From Coniferiporia sulphurascens (taxonomy: Eukaryota > Basidiomycota > Agaricomycetes > Hymenochaetales > Hymenochaetaceae), in NCBI GenBank assembly GCA_002794785.1, contig NBBA01000001.1, forward strand, positions 1,798,001-1,862,000: a DNA stretch of 64,000 nt, given 5' to 3'. The notes below the pieces were generated by a model. It was given only the letters and a program-made list of their open reading frames with translations. It was not told the origin of the DNA and ran no database searches. Position numbers and translations under genes: made by a program. Positions 12,229 through 22,151 of this stretch are shown here, piece after piece. The stretch's first letter is position 1. Each line of letters begins with the position of its first letter.

Positions 12229-15200
12229 ATGGCTGACCTCTCTGCTCTCCTTGAGTCTTCAAAGGCTCTGACGGCGCACCTTGCGCGTCGCGACTTACCT
12301 TCGGTTAATTTGTCTCTCGACCAGATTGAGGCGCAGTCGCGCCGCCTGGTCTCCAGACAACCTGGGTCTTCTTCAGACAATGATCGGGCGTGCGTAGTCT
12401 TTCGATAGCCTTAGACTGACAATCTGCTGACCCCCGCTTAGGAACTATATCCTTGCGCAGGCTCATGTTGACGCACCTGCGCTCGCCAACTCTATTGCAC
12501 ACCTCAATACTTCAACGACGTTTTCACCGCTTCAGCCTCTGCATGACACAGATGTCGCGGGGTATCTCCGACACGCGCATGAACAAAACCTCATCTCGGC
12601 GATCGAGGAAGGGCGGCGCGAAACCCAGGAGGAGTTCTACCGCGTTTTGGAGGACCGTAATAGGAAGGACTGGGAGGTGTGCAAAAAGAGGATTTTCGAG
12701 GAGCTGGGTGGTAGATCAGGTGGTGCCGAAGGGAAGGCCAATGGTGAGCTCAGAAGGACGATGCGAGCGAGCACTAGTCTCGGAGTGAGTAACATATATT
12801 CTTTCGCCTATGACATTAATGACAACAAATTATGTAGCAATCGACTGCAGGTCCCCTCTCCAATAATCTTCAAATGCAAAGCAAGATGCTGGCTTATGAT
12901 CATGCAATCACCGAGCTAAACAAAGCTAGGTTGCGCGGGACATCATTCCCCATAGTGCACACACTTCTCAAAATCTCCCAAGATATTTCTACCGATGTAA
13001 ATTCCTTTTTAGTCCTTCACCGGTCTGGAATCAACTAATCCTGTCATCAAGCGCTCCTCCCAACTTCCTCAGCTCTTCCACACACTCACCAAAATAACGG
13101 CCGAACCGCCAGCCCTTCCGCCACTTGAACATGCGGGAGCACATATTTTGAACGCGCCGCGCTTTGAGCGCAAGTACGCACGTGTATACCTGGGAGATTC
13201 CGAGAGCAAGGATGCGGCTCACCTGCGTCGTCAGATTGCCAAAGGCGCTCAGGAGGCACTCGAAGAACAGTACTGGGACGTAATCGAGCGTACGGTGCAA
13301 GCACGCCCTGCAGACGCGCGGCTGGGTGGTGACCCGAGCGTCGCAAATCATGTCCGCGCGTTCCTATTATTAAGATATTATCGTGGCGGAGAATGGGAGG
13401 ACCGAATTGAAGTAAGTCGATACTCATCATTACTTGGTGCAAAAACTCACTATCCTGTAGCTTGTTGGTAGTCAGCCGCTCTGGGCAAAATTGTTCTACT
13501 TGGTTCGGACTGGGCACAACGAGGAGGCGCTGAATGAGGCATACCAACAACAGCGTGCGCTTGATCATCGTGAACCGAGTTTCGTAAACTATTTTAAAAC
13601 GTGGATCGAGTCGCCAAGCGGGAGGTATGTCGATGTTGCATCGCAATCTACCGGCATTTTGCTTAATCGCAGCCAGGCTCCCAAAGACAGCTCGTGATCA
13701 TCTTCAGTCTATATATAACACCAACATGTTGAACTCAGCGACTGCTGATCCGTTCAAGCTTGCACTCTTCCGACTTATGGGGAAATTAGACCCCTCTCGC
13801 AGGAGCATCCCACTTGTTACCGCGACGGCAGAGGATTGGTTATGGTTCCAGCTTTCTATGGTCTGACCAGTCTTCGATTTTTAGTTCTTTTCTTAATTAC
13901 TGACATTCTTTCGTCACAGGTTGATGAGGACGAGGCCGGTGGTCTCCGCGCTCTGGCTGAAGTCCTTATGAGCTATGGGGAGCGTCACTTTGATGGACCA
14001 CCGAACCAGAGGCGGCTGGGTATGTGGGCAAACGTGCTTCTTATGTGCGGACAGTTCGAGAGGGTAAAGATGAATTTATCTGTGTAGATAATTTGACTGA
14101 TGTTTTTTTCTGCTTTCTTAGGCTGTAGCTACACTGGACGAGCAGCCGGAGACGAAGGTGGAGGCCATACACCTAGCAATAGCTCTTGCGTACCATGGGT
14201 TGCTTCGTGTGTCTTCCAAAAGCGAAGCGTCGGATTACGACATTCGTATGTCCTCATTATGCTGGGGGAACTCAATGAGCTGATATCTAATTTGTCTTCA
14301 GTTTGGTTATCACCCTCTGCGCCTCCGGCTCTGAATCTGGCAGCACTAATCCACAAATATGTTCGGCCCTTCACCAAGCACGATTCCCAACATGCACTCC
14401 AGTACGTTGCTTGCACCTGCCTTTCGGCGGACCAAGGCGACGGTGCAGGCAAAGAGCAAATAGAGTACGCGTGGTCGGAAGTGCGCAAAATCATTGTCCT
14501 CGCGGAGGGCGCAGGTTGGGATGAGCTCGTTGGTGGACTGCGTACCGATGGAACGCGCTTTGTGAGTATAAATTCTTTTGAGCAGTGCTTCTTGCTAACA
14601 CTTAATTTGCACCGAAGGCGGGCGCGATAGAACAAATCGCTCAGCTTTTGTTGCTGAAGGACGGCGAAGACTACAATGACAAAATCGTCCGTGCGGCGGC
14701 GTCAATGTGCGAGCGTGAGCGACGTACGCTGGAGGCAATCAAGTTGTATAACATCGCCGGCGCACACGAGACGGTGATTGCATGTCTTGCGCAGTCCCTC
14801 GGAGAGGTTGTCGCACAGCCGGATGGTGCTGGCGAGGACGGGCGTAAGGTCGAAGCGACTGCCCGAGAGATCTACTACCACTATGCCCGTCTCAACCGTG
14901 CGGCAGGCAAAGAGCGTGACGCGGTATACATGCTCCTACGCATCCGCGAGGCGATGGCGGCAAAAGAGGCGGGGCGCTTCGAAGCTGCGTTAGAAGCAAT
15001 CGAATCGACGGATCTCGTACCCTTCGAGGGTGACACCGCGAAATTAAATCGTCGCGCAGCGGAGTTCGAGATGTCACATCATGACGCGGTGAAGCGTAAC
15101 TTACCGACCTACCTTCCGCTCACGATGGAGATTCTGTCCGAATTGCACCAGAAGGTGAAAAATTCCGCGATGGCCGAGGCAAGTAAGAAAATGGTGCGTA

Positions 15201-15374
15201 TCCAACCTTCTTTCTCGATCTGCAGATGTTTGATTTCCCGTTGCTCTACAGGCACTGGACTCGTTGCGGGTGAAGTCACGTTCGCTTGTTATGTTCGCGG
15301 GGATGTTGCGCTTCAGGATGCTGCCCGAGGTCTATTCGTACCTCGCTCGATTAGATGTTGAGATCGCCCTTTAG
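12229..15374 (+). CDS. NIC96: Nucleoporin NIC96 (Nup93 family)
   Basis: Linker nucleoporin of the inner ring of the nuclear pore complex; its N-terminal helix anchors the Nsp1/Nup49/Nup57 trimer. The start MADLSALLESSKALTAHLAR opens an N-terminal helical segment, followed by coiled-coil sequence near 12580-12700. The alpha-helical solenoid then fills the rest: LLRYYRGGEWEDRIELVG, QPLWAKLFYLVRTGHNEEAL, ATAEDWLWFQLSMVDEDE, LLMCGQFERAV and EAIHLAIALAYHGLL. The last exon, after an intron ending near 15251, reads LRVKSRSLLMFAGMLRFRMP-like sequence and SYLARLDVEIAL. About nine introns of 50-60 bp occur. The order of blocks matches the family from end to end, so it appears complete. Confidence 0.93.
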
Positions 15375-15546
15375 TCTTCCCACCGTCTACTATTTGTATT
15401 CGTCTCTTTTGTATGTGTGCTGAGTATGCATTTTGCGTAATAAAAAAACAAGCTGCCTATCGAGTCCAATAGCAAATATTTGAGCGTCCTAATACATGTG
15501 AAATGCTACAATAACAAGATGAAGTAAGAAAAGGTCGCCCGAAACG

Positions 15547-16555
15547 TCATGTTGCAATCTTCATAGGAGTCTTTCCTTTCTTTACGACTTTGATGCCCAG
15601 CGCGTTTGACAGAGCCGTCTTGCGCTTCTTAGCCACTGGAGTAGCATTCTTCGCCGCCAGCAGTGCTTTTGCATTGTCTGAAAGCAATTTATGCAGCTCT
15701 GGCTCCACACCATCCGCTTTTCTTTTGACAGTCACGGTGGGCACAGGCTCTGGGGATTCATCATCCGAAGGCGAGTCCTGTAATACGGGTAATTTGGAAG
15801 GACCAGCCGCATTGACCTTCGAAAATATCTCCCTAACAAGCTTCTCGTCTTCGTCGTCTTCTAGTTTCTTCGCCCGCTCCTCTTCCTCCTCCACTTCGTC
15901 CCTTGCTATTCGATCCAACAGCTCTGCACCGCCTGCATGCGCCACCCGCTCGTTCCGTGCATTCCGCGCACGAATATCCTGCAGTGCATCCAGGACGTCC
16001 ATCTCCCGCTTCGAGTCGAGCGTGCGATTCTCGAGCACTTTCATCGGGTTGTTCTCCTCCGCTTCGAGACGAGCGAGTTTGTCCTCTTCATCGGCTGCCC
16101 GTTCCTCGCGCCAGGGCTCAAAGTTGCGCGAAGCGCCATGCTCGGAGGTGTAGTCCGTATTCTTCGGGTCCGTTTTGAAAGTGATCTCGGCGGAGCAGAG
16201 GGTACATTTGATGTAGAAGCGGAAGATTTTGATGCCATAGTAGTCTTCTCCCTCTACAGTCTCTTTCCTCGCGTTGAACTTCTTGCCTTTATAGATGTAC
16301 TCGCCGCAAGTATTACAACGCCTATGCAGGTATTCCATGAGCAGTCGTTCAATAGAGAGAATACGAATTATAACACACATGGAGAAAGGTGCCATAAGAC
16401 GAACAACCTGCTGTTTATTCTTGGGTTGCTTGCGTCGCGGGATTAACGACGGATCGAAATCCGGAGGGATATACTTGTTGAGCACTTTAGAGGACTGTCA
16501 GTTTCTTCGTAATACTCATAGCATGAGTTTAATGCTCACCTTTACGTTCAGCCAT
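15547..16555 (-). CDS. YJU2: Pre-mRNA splicing factor YJU2/CWC16
   Basis: Step-I spliceosome factor that stabilises docking of the branch helix after Prp2 action. MAERK is encoded in a short first exon starting at 16555. An intron with a GT...AAG end leads to [18 protein letters not shown] and RLMAPFSM. A second intron leads to [20 protein letters not shown]. The zinc-binding CxxC pairs CNTC and CTLC are both present, as is [18 protein letters not shown]. Then come [16 protein letters not shown] and a Glu-rich coiled coil. The C-terminus has basic stretches ([14 protein letters not shown]) that look like nuclear localisation signals. It converges on NIC96 with 172 bp between stops. Confidence 0.93.
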
Positions 16556-17409
16556 GTTGCAAGCTTTTCAGAAAACAGACAAGTTGTGTACGTTGGGACC
16601 AAATGGCTGAAGGTACCAGTGAGTGTCTGAGGCAGAGCCTATGGCCATGATCATGGACATGAGTCAGCATATAGCACGTGACCAAACTTCGCTCTAACCT
16701 TTTATATCCGAACTCAGCGTCTGCCAGCCACCAAGGTTGTTTCCAAATAAATTGCCTCCTTATCTCGCCGACTTTCCTATCTCAAAGTAACGTGCTAACG
16801 CATTATATAATCCCGGCGGGGACCTTATAATGTATTCATATACGGATCCGAATTTACAACAATAAATCGAGTCAAGTTTGGGCTAGAGTGCCGCTAGACT
16901 CTAGAGGATATGCGCATAACATCGTCTGAGAGAAGTTTCTGAGAAATGCTAAAGAAATCGCTTTTTATTGCTCACAACATTAATGCAAGGCAGTAACATC
17001 GCGGACGGTCGAAGGAAGAGGTTTGTTTGGCTTATGGTCTCACTACCAGAAATCCTCGAAAATGCAAGGAAGGACTCCGGCTGACCTTGGCACCGGGGCA
17101 GAGCTATCGACGTAGACTGTAGTACATTAAAGCAGGGCGTCTCCCTCAATGACTTCAGGAATCAAGTCGATTCGGTCGTAACTGTCAGCAGAGTGCCAGC
17201 AAGAACTCCATTAACGTGGGGTTTCTGGAACGCGTACATCTTTTCATTCTATCCTTCATGCCGGCAAATTTTCCTGCGCGTGTGGTTCCATGATGTCGTC
17301 TGGTAACTTACATTATATTGTACATATACCGGGCAGTAGCTGACATCTGCATAAAAACAAAGCGTGCGACCTCGTGTGCTACTATGTATTATCGCCATTA
17401 ATTGTTAGC
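16556..17409. other. Intergenic stretch without a gene
   Basis: This lies upstream of YJU2 and before the right dispersed repeat. It holds no open frame with family-like sequence. The first 100 bp must include the YJU2 leader and promoter. Confidence 0.5.
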
Positions 17410-17899
17410 CAGGTGCCAGATACGTTATTGTCGTCTACTTACTGCAGTTGCTGCCACCGAGCGTGAACAGGTGGCGGTGCAACCACCTGTGGAGTGGCTT
17501 CTTCGCCGAGTTCTGTTTACTCTTGTTAGGCACGCGCCTATCCGCTGGTGGCATATTGCTTGCATGCTCAGTTCTGGCATCACACCCGATTGTGCAACCA
17601 ATGATATATTCCGCCGAATGCTAAGCCCACCCTCCCGGCTCATGGTACCCAGCCTCAGAGTCCTACGAGCCACCCAGCCCACAACCAACTCACGTGCACA
17701 CGCGTCAGCCTCAATCCCAATGAGCGGCCATAAAAGGCGGGCGACGTGCGGCTAGACGTCCTTCACTTCTTTCCTCAGGTCCACCACCATCTCATACGCC
17801 AACGTGCAAGTGCGTGCGCTGCCCCCAACCCCGCTGCTCTCTCTTTAGGGCGAGTCCGACAAAGCTGAGTAGCGACCTCGCCTTGTATCCCCTAGCATC

Positions 17900-18310
17900 A
17901 GCGTAAGCCGGGTCGTCACAAACGTAAAAAGAGTCGGGTGGCGACGCCATGAGCATATCGGGACGCTGATATGCAAGTGTGTTGGATGCCCCCGTCCCCG
18001 CTGCTCACCCGCAAGAGGTGAGTTCGGCAAAGCTGAGTAGCGACCCCCCCCCCTCTCCCCCTCCTACCGTTCAGTGTCAGCGTAAGCCGGGTCGTCACAG
18101 ACGTAAAAAGAAGTCGAGTGGTAGCCACCATGAGCATGTCGGGACGCCGACTTGCGAGTGAGTGAGCGCCCTCGTCCCCGCTGCTCATCCATCATGGGTG
18201 AGTTCGAAGAAAGCTGATCAGCAACCGTGGCCCCACATCACCCACCATCAGCGTAAGCCGGGTCGTCACAGACGTAAAAAGAGTCGGGTAGCAGCCACCA
18301 CGAGCACGTT
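17900..18310 (+). repeat. Tandem 171-179 bp units inside the right repeat copy
   Basis: The segment GCGTAAGCCGGGTCGTCACA recurs starting at 17901, 18080 and 18251, giving periods of 179 and 171 bp. Each is followed by GTAAAAAG, then a CATGAGCA-like or CACGAGCA stretch and GGTACGCC/GGACGC. The left copy holds fewer units, with related motifs near 8872 and 9062, so unit number differs between copies. Confidence 0.75.
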
Positions 18311-18726
18311 GGTACGCCCCCTCCGCCGTGTTAGCAACGTCCTACAAGATTCTGCTTCACAGTCTCTTGAGCCAAGGCGAGGGGGTGATAAGACTATGAA
18401 CGCACGCGCGCTGGGCTTTCCACCAGCTCGTGGGCGTCCCGGTGTCAGCCACTCCAGCGTTAGGCTTGGAAGTAGGCCCCCCTTCCGTCCCATAATCCCC
18501 ACTCCGTTTTTAGTTTAGTTTCTCGACGCTGCTTCTTATCAGCGTGGCATGCCCCGATCTCGATTGTTTGGCGGGACGGAGACGTCCCGTCCATCTGAGG
18601 CTAGCTAGAGCACGGCTGCCAAGGGTGTCCTCACCAGGGTTCTCCCACTGGGTTACCTGGGAGGTTTCTCTCGAGTGAGTGCAGCACTTCGGTGCGGGCT
18701 GCTTTAAAGCAATTTCTCGTCGCCGC

Positions 18727-18764
18727 GACGCGTTAGTATTGAGTACCGGCAATAGTAACGCGTC
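18727..18764. repeat. Subterminal hairpin of right repeat copy
   Basis: Fifteen-base arms GACGCGTTAGTATTG and CAATAGTAACGCGTC pair with one mismatch around an 8-base loop. It corresponds in place to 8365-8404 in the left copy. Just after it both copies share TGTAGTA. Confidence 0.7.
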
Positions 18765-18865
18765 ATGTAGTAAACACATTAGATAGCCTTTTTAGAACTA
18801 AAAACCTGATTTTAAAAGACATATTGCGTGACGTACCTCGAGGAAACTTAGAACACTACTTTGCT

Positions 18866-18960
18866 AATGTACTCCGATTTGGGACGCGCAGGGCAAGGAG
18901 CGCACTTACAGTGCTGTAAATGCACCCCTTGCCCTGCGCGTTCCAGAATCGGAGTACATT
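18866..18960. repeat. 95-bp near-perfect foldback
   Basis: Two arms of about 39 bases form an inverted repeat. The left arm begins AATGTACTCCGATT and includes GCGCAGGGCAAGG; the right arm ends AATCGGAGTACATT and includes CCTTGCCCTGCGC. The arms differ at about three to four places. The short loop is itself near-palindromic (TTACAGTGCTGTAA). It sits about 80 bp beyond the right dispersed repeat and 600 bp upstream of TRS31. It could be a MITE core, the precursor of a small RNA, or a recombination product. Confidence 0.85.
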
Positions 18961-19555
18961 ACGTAGAGGGACCCCCTAACGTTGTAAACTTTCCATGCGA
19001 AAGTTGACTCTCGCCGAGGTTCAAAGAAAAAGAGCAGAGGCTGATGATTGCGTACGCCCGCTTGTGTTATCAAAGTCACTTTCTCTGGATTTAGACGACG
19101 GTGATATCAAGAAACGAGGCAGCTCCGTATACGAAAGGAGGGTCGCGAATGAGTGGTCGCACATCCGGACAAGCCCAGAGCCTTAGTATTGCAGTGAAGT
19201 AGACCGCTGCGTCATCAGGAATAATTCAGGATATGGGCCCCATTATAGCAACAGCAGATAGAGCATAGGATTCCAGAAAAACATATTTGAGACTACTGTT
19301 GCCAATTTGTTGACGGTTGGATGGATGGATGTTAAAGTCAGACTTGAAGTCGTCCAGATTCTGTTCCGGTGTGAGCGTGTCACGTGGGTAAGTATTTCTC
19401 GACCAGGTCCATCGAGTCCGACTCATTAAACAGGCTCACTAACCACCATATACCGCATACTCGACCAAATTTGGGGATTTAAAGGAGCGAAATCAGCATC
19501 TGTTACCTCACCAAGTGCTCGCGTTGTTATCGAGTGGTCTCAACCGTTGCGGGCC
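18961..19555. other. Intergenic, upstream of TRS31
   Basis: One frame of 63 codons is open from 18995, but it has no recognisable similarity and probably occurs by chance. The rest shows nothing beyond the expected TRS31 leader. Confidence 0.4.
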
Positions 19556-20467
19556 ATGGCGTATACACAACCCGTAAATCCGCGCATGTCGGTGCTCTCG
19601 AATGCCTCACAGTCATCAGATCATTTCTCCCCTGCATCGAGTTCTACGCGATTCTCCTTCCCGACTGCAACGCCAATAAACACCAACCTTGCGGCGACTG
19701 CAAAGCAGCGCCCGAATATCTACGAACGGAATCTGAACAAGACGCGCACGGCGGAGGTCTCGCTCTCGGCATATGCGTTTCTTTTCTCGGAGATCGTACA
19801 GTACACGCAGAAGCGCGTAAGCGGGATCGGGGACCTCGAGCGGAGGTATGTACACGATCAAGCATACATACACTGAGCAGAAGGCTAACCGCAGATTATG
19901 CACGCTGCGACCAATCAGGCTCAATGTGTTGGGCTACCGCATAGGCACACGCGTTCTGGAACTGATGGTCTGGCGTGGAGAATCGCAAACCAAGGCGCCA
20001 AAGCGCGAAATTCGTTTCCTACCCGCGCTCATGTCCATACATACGCAAGTGTGGCGTGCGGTATTTGCGAAGCCAGCGGACGCCATCGAGAAGAGTGTGG
20101 AGCATGATGATGAGTGCAAGTTTTGCCTGTTCCATGCCGCTGTACACCATGATTTTGACTTCCAAACCCAGACATGATCATTGACAATGACCCCCCAATA
20201 ACGCGCTATATCTCCGTTCCACGGGATATGAGTCAACTGAGCTGCTCGTCCCTTACGGCGGGAATAGTTGAAGCTGTTCTAGATGGGCTCGGATTCGTGA
20301 GTCTCGTACATTCTTTGTTTGATCGAGTTCTTCCGACACCATACTATCCACTGTAGCCAGCACGTGTTACGGCTCATAGTACGCCAACGGACGCGTACCC
20401 GTCACGGACAACAATATTAATCAAGCTCGACAAATCTGTTGTGGAACGAGAAGAAGTTCTTAAATAA
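19556..20467 (+). CDS. TRS31: TRAPP complex subunit TRS31 (TRAPPC5)
   Basis: Bet3-fold core subunit of TRAPP, the Rab exchange factor for Ypt1 in ER-Golgi and Golgi traffic. Exons 19556-19845, 19919-20115, 20172-20296 and 20357-20467 join to 240 codons. After a Ser/Thr-rich N-terminus come [49 protein letters not shown] and [20 protein letters not shown]. Next are [25 protein letters not shown] and [14 protein letters not shown], then [10 protein letters not shown] and the C-terminal TTILIKLD strand. The second intron begins with GC, not GT; only that splice restores the conserved DEYMI. Length is a little above the family norm because of the N-terminal tail. Confidence 0.94.
20116..20171 (+). 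other. GC-AG intron in TRS31
   Basis: The donor is GCAAGT and the acceptor CCCAG. Using T|GCAAGT keeps the frame and gives the family-conserved DEYMI; no GT donor nearby does so. Confidence 0.85.
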
Positions 20468-20624
20468 TCCTTGCTGTACTTTTTTTGTCCTTAAATTACT
20501 GTCTGTGGGTTGACTATTGAGTCTTAGATACATTTTAATCTCGGTCACGTGCCCTCTCACCCTCCCACTCAAAAAAAAACATGTTCAAGGGGGACGTTGA
20601 AGCTTATATCTACCTGCAATCCAG

Positions 20625-21691
20625 ATGGCTACTATAGGTCGATTAGTTGTAAAACCTGCTTTGATAAACTCCTCCTGTGCTTGGGCATCGGAAAAAGAAC
20701 AGTTACAAGAACTGTATAACTCTGAGTTCACTGGCGCCGTCACAACCCGAACGGCCACGCTGGAGGGCTTCACAGAGGACTCGGGCGTGCATACTGTGAG
20801 CCGAGCAGGTTATGTACGCTATATGCTTCCGTATCATGAAAACAAGTCCCTTCGGTTATCAAGGTAGCCTTTTCTGCGGAATCGACATCGTCTGTAAATT
20901 CTTACGGATATTCTCCGCACCCATTGTCTTCTTATCTAACATGGGTGGAAACTATCCTCCGAGTCAAGGACGCGTCGAAGCCGATAATAATCAGTATAAC
21001 CTCTTCAAAACCCTTGGAGCTTGCAGAAATGGTCGAGGCCGTCCAGCAGCTGCGCCGAAGGCTTGGTGACGCAGACGGTGAAGCCAGCCGCGTCGGTATC
21101 GAGCTTAACACGAGTTGTCCTAACATTGACTACGCGCCCCCGCCCGCGTACAACCCCGATGCACTCAAACCAATTCTCGCCGTACTGGCGGCGGCTTTCT
21201 GGTCTGATCGCACACTTACGATGGGCCTCAAGCTCCCGCCCTATACATACTCGACACAATTCACGGACTTTCTCGGGGTCGTTGCAGGTCTCTCGCGAAG
21301 TATCGACGACGGGCGATATAATCCAATCGCCTTCTTCACATGTACAAACACGCTTGGCTCGAGCCTGCTGTTTACAGAGCAGTCACTGGCGTCTCCCGCT
21401 AGTACCGACGCACCAGCCTTAGCCCGGTCTCCGTTCGCACTGCCGACGCCGCTCGGCGGACTGGCTGGCGAGGCGCTCCACGCGCTCGCGCTCGGGAACG
21501 TTTTCTCCTTTGCGCAACTGCTCTCGAATTCGCCCGACGCGTCACTTCGACGTATCGCGCTCGTGGGTGTTGGAGGGGTTACGACGCCAGCGGCGGCTTC
21601 TCGTATGCGACGCGCGGGAGCTTGCGTTGTCGCGTGTGCCACGCTACTCGGTCGCGAGGGCGTACGTGCATTTCAAACGCTATCGGCATAG
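20625..21691 (+). CDS. Class-1A-like dihydroorotate dehydrogenase
   Basis: Predicted soluble FMN flavoprotein oxidising dihydroorotate to orotate, or a close relative with another substrate. Exons 20625-20808 and 20868-21691 join to 335 codons. The N-terminal strand reads INSSCAWASEKEQLQEL, followed by TGAVTTRTATLEGF and NSYGYSPHPL. Class 1A features follow: IELNTSCPN, with the Cys that acts as catalytic base in class 1A enzymes; MGLKLPPYT; and the FMN-phosphate loop VGVGGVTTP. No mitochondrial leader or membrane helix precedes the barrel, unlike class 2 enzymes. The loop after SCPN is Pro-rich (DYAPPPAYNP) and the late part contains Ala-rich insertions. It lies 157 bp downstream of TRS31 on the same strand. 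Confidence 0.85.
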
Positions 21692-22151
21692 ATTAATTCG
21701 GAAGCTGCAAGTTTGCTTTGTGCGGGCTGTACGTTTGGAGGTCTATATCTATGGAATGTATTTGTACATGGTACATGAACTTGTCAACGAGGCAGGCAAA
21801 GGATAAAGAAAAGTGTCTTTAGAACAAGTGCACGTCAAGTGCTTTGTGTACGGGGGCGTAAAATGAGGGGTATTACAGGGTGGTAAAGTGCATACATAAA
21901 GGTGCGTTTAGTACAGTGCACAAGACGGACAGCGGTTATGGTTATATGGACATGCGAGATATCAACAAAGTCTCCGGGGTTATTGTGATTTCAATTGGAC
22001 GAACGAGATAGAGAATTGTATGGCAGATGAACGATAACGAAAACTGGATAGCGTAGCAGGACAAGGTTACACGATGCGAGTAAAGGAGAAAGAAAAGCAA
22101 AAGATACAGTGCAGACCATATTTTATCCCTGCGCGAGGTCTAAGTTTAGAG
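21692..22151. other. Convergent intergenic region
   Basis: These 460 bp separate the 3' ends of the dehydrogenase and HMG-box genes. Nothing beyond 3' UTR sequence is seen. Confidence 0.5.

Larger units (their letters stand above)
17410..18785 (+). repeat. Dispersed repeat, right copy, about 1.4 kb
   Basis: Inverted relative of the 8350-9670 repeat; the two are extensively alignable when one is reverse-complemented. It carries the same TATA-like box (17730-17737), the same CTTTCCTCAGGT segment, an internal tandem array, a near-identical block around 18525-18720 and a terminal hairpin. No coding domain is visible. Divergence between copies suggests an old insertion. It may be a solo LTR or a nonautonomous transposon; borders are approximate. 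Confidence 0.75.

Noticed and set aside
17402..17755. 117-codon frame inside the right repeat
   Set aside because: No domain is visible and it is not preserved in the left repeat copy.
8350..18785. One full-length LTR retrotransposon spanning both repeats
   Set aside because: LTRs of one element lie in direct orientation; these are inverted, and the DNA between them holds ordinary host genes.
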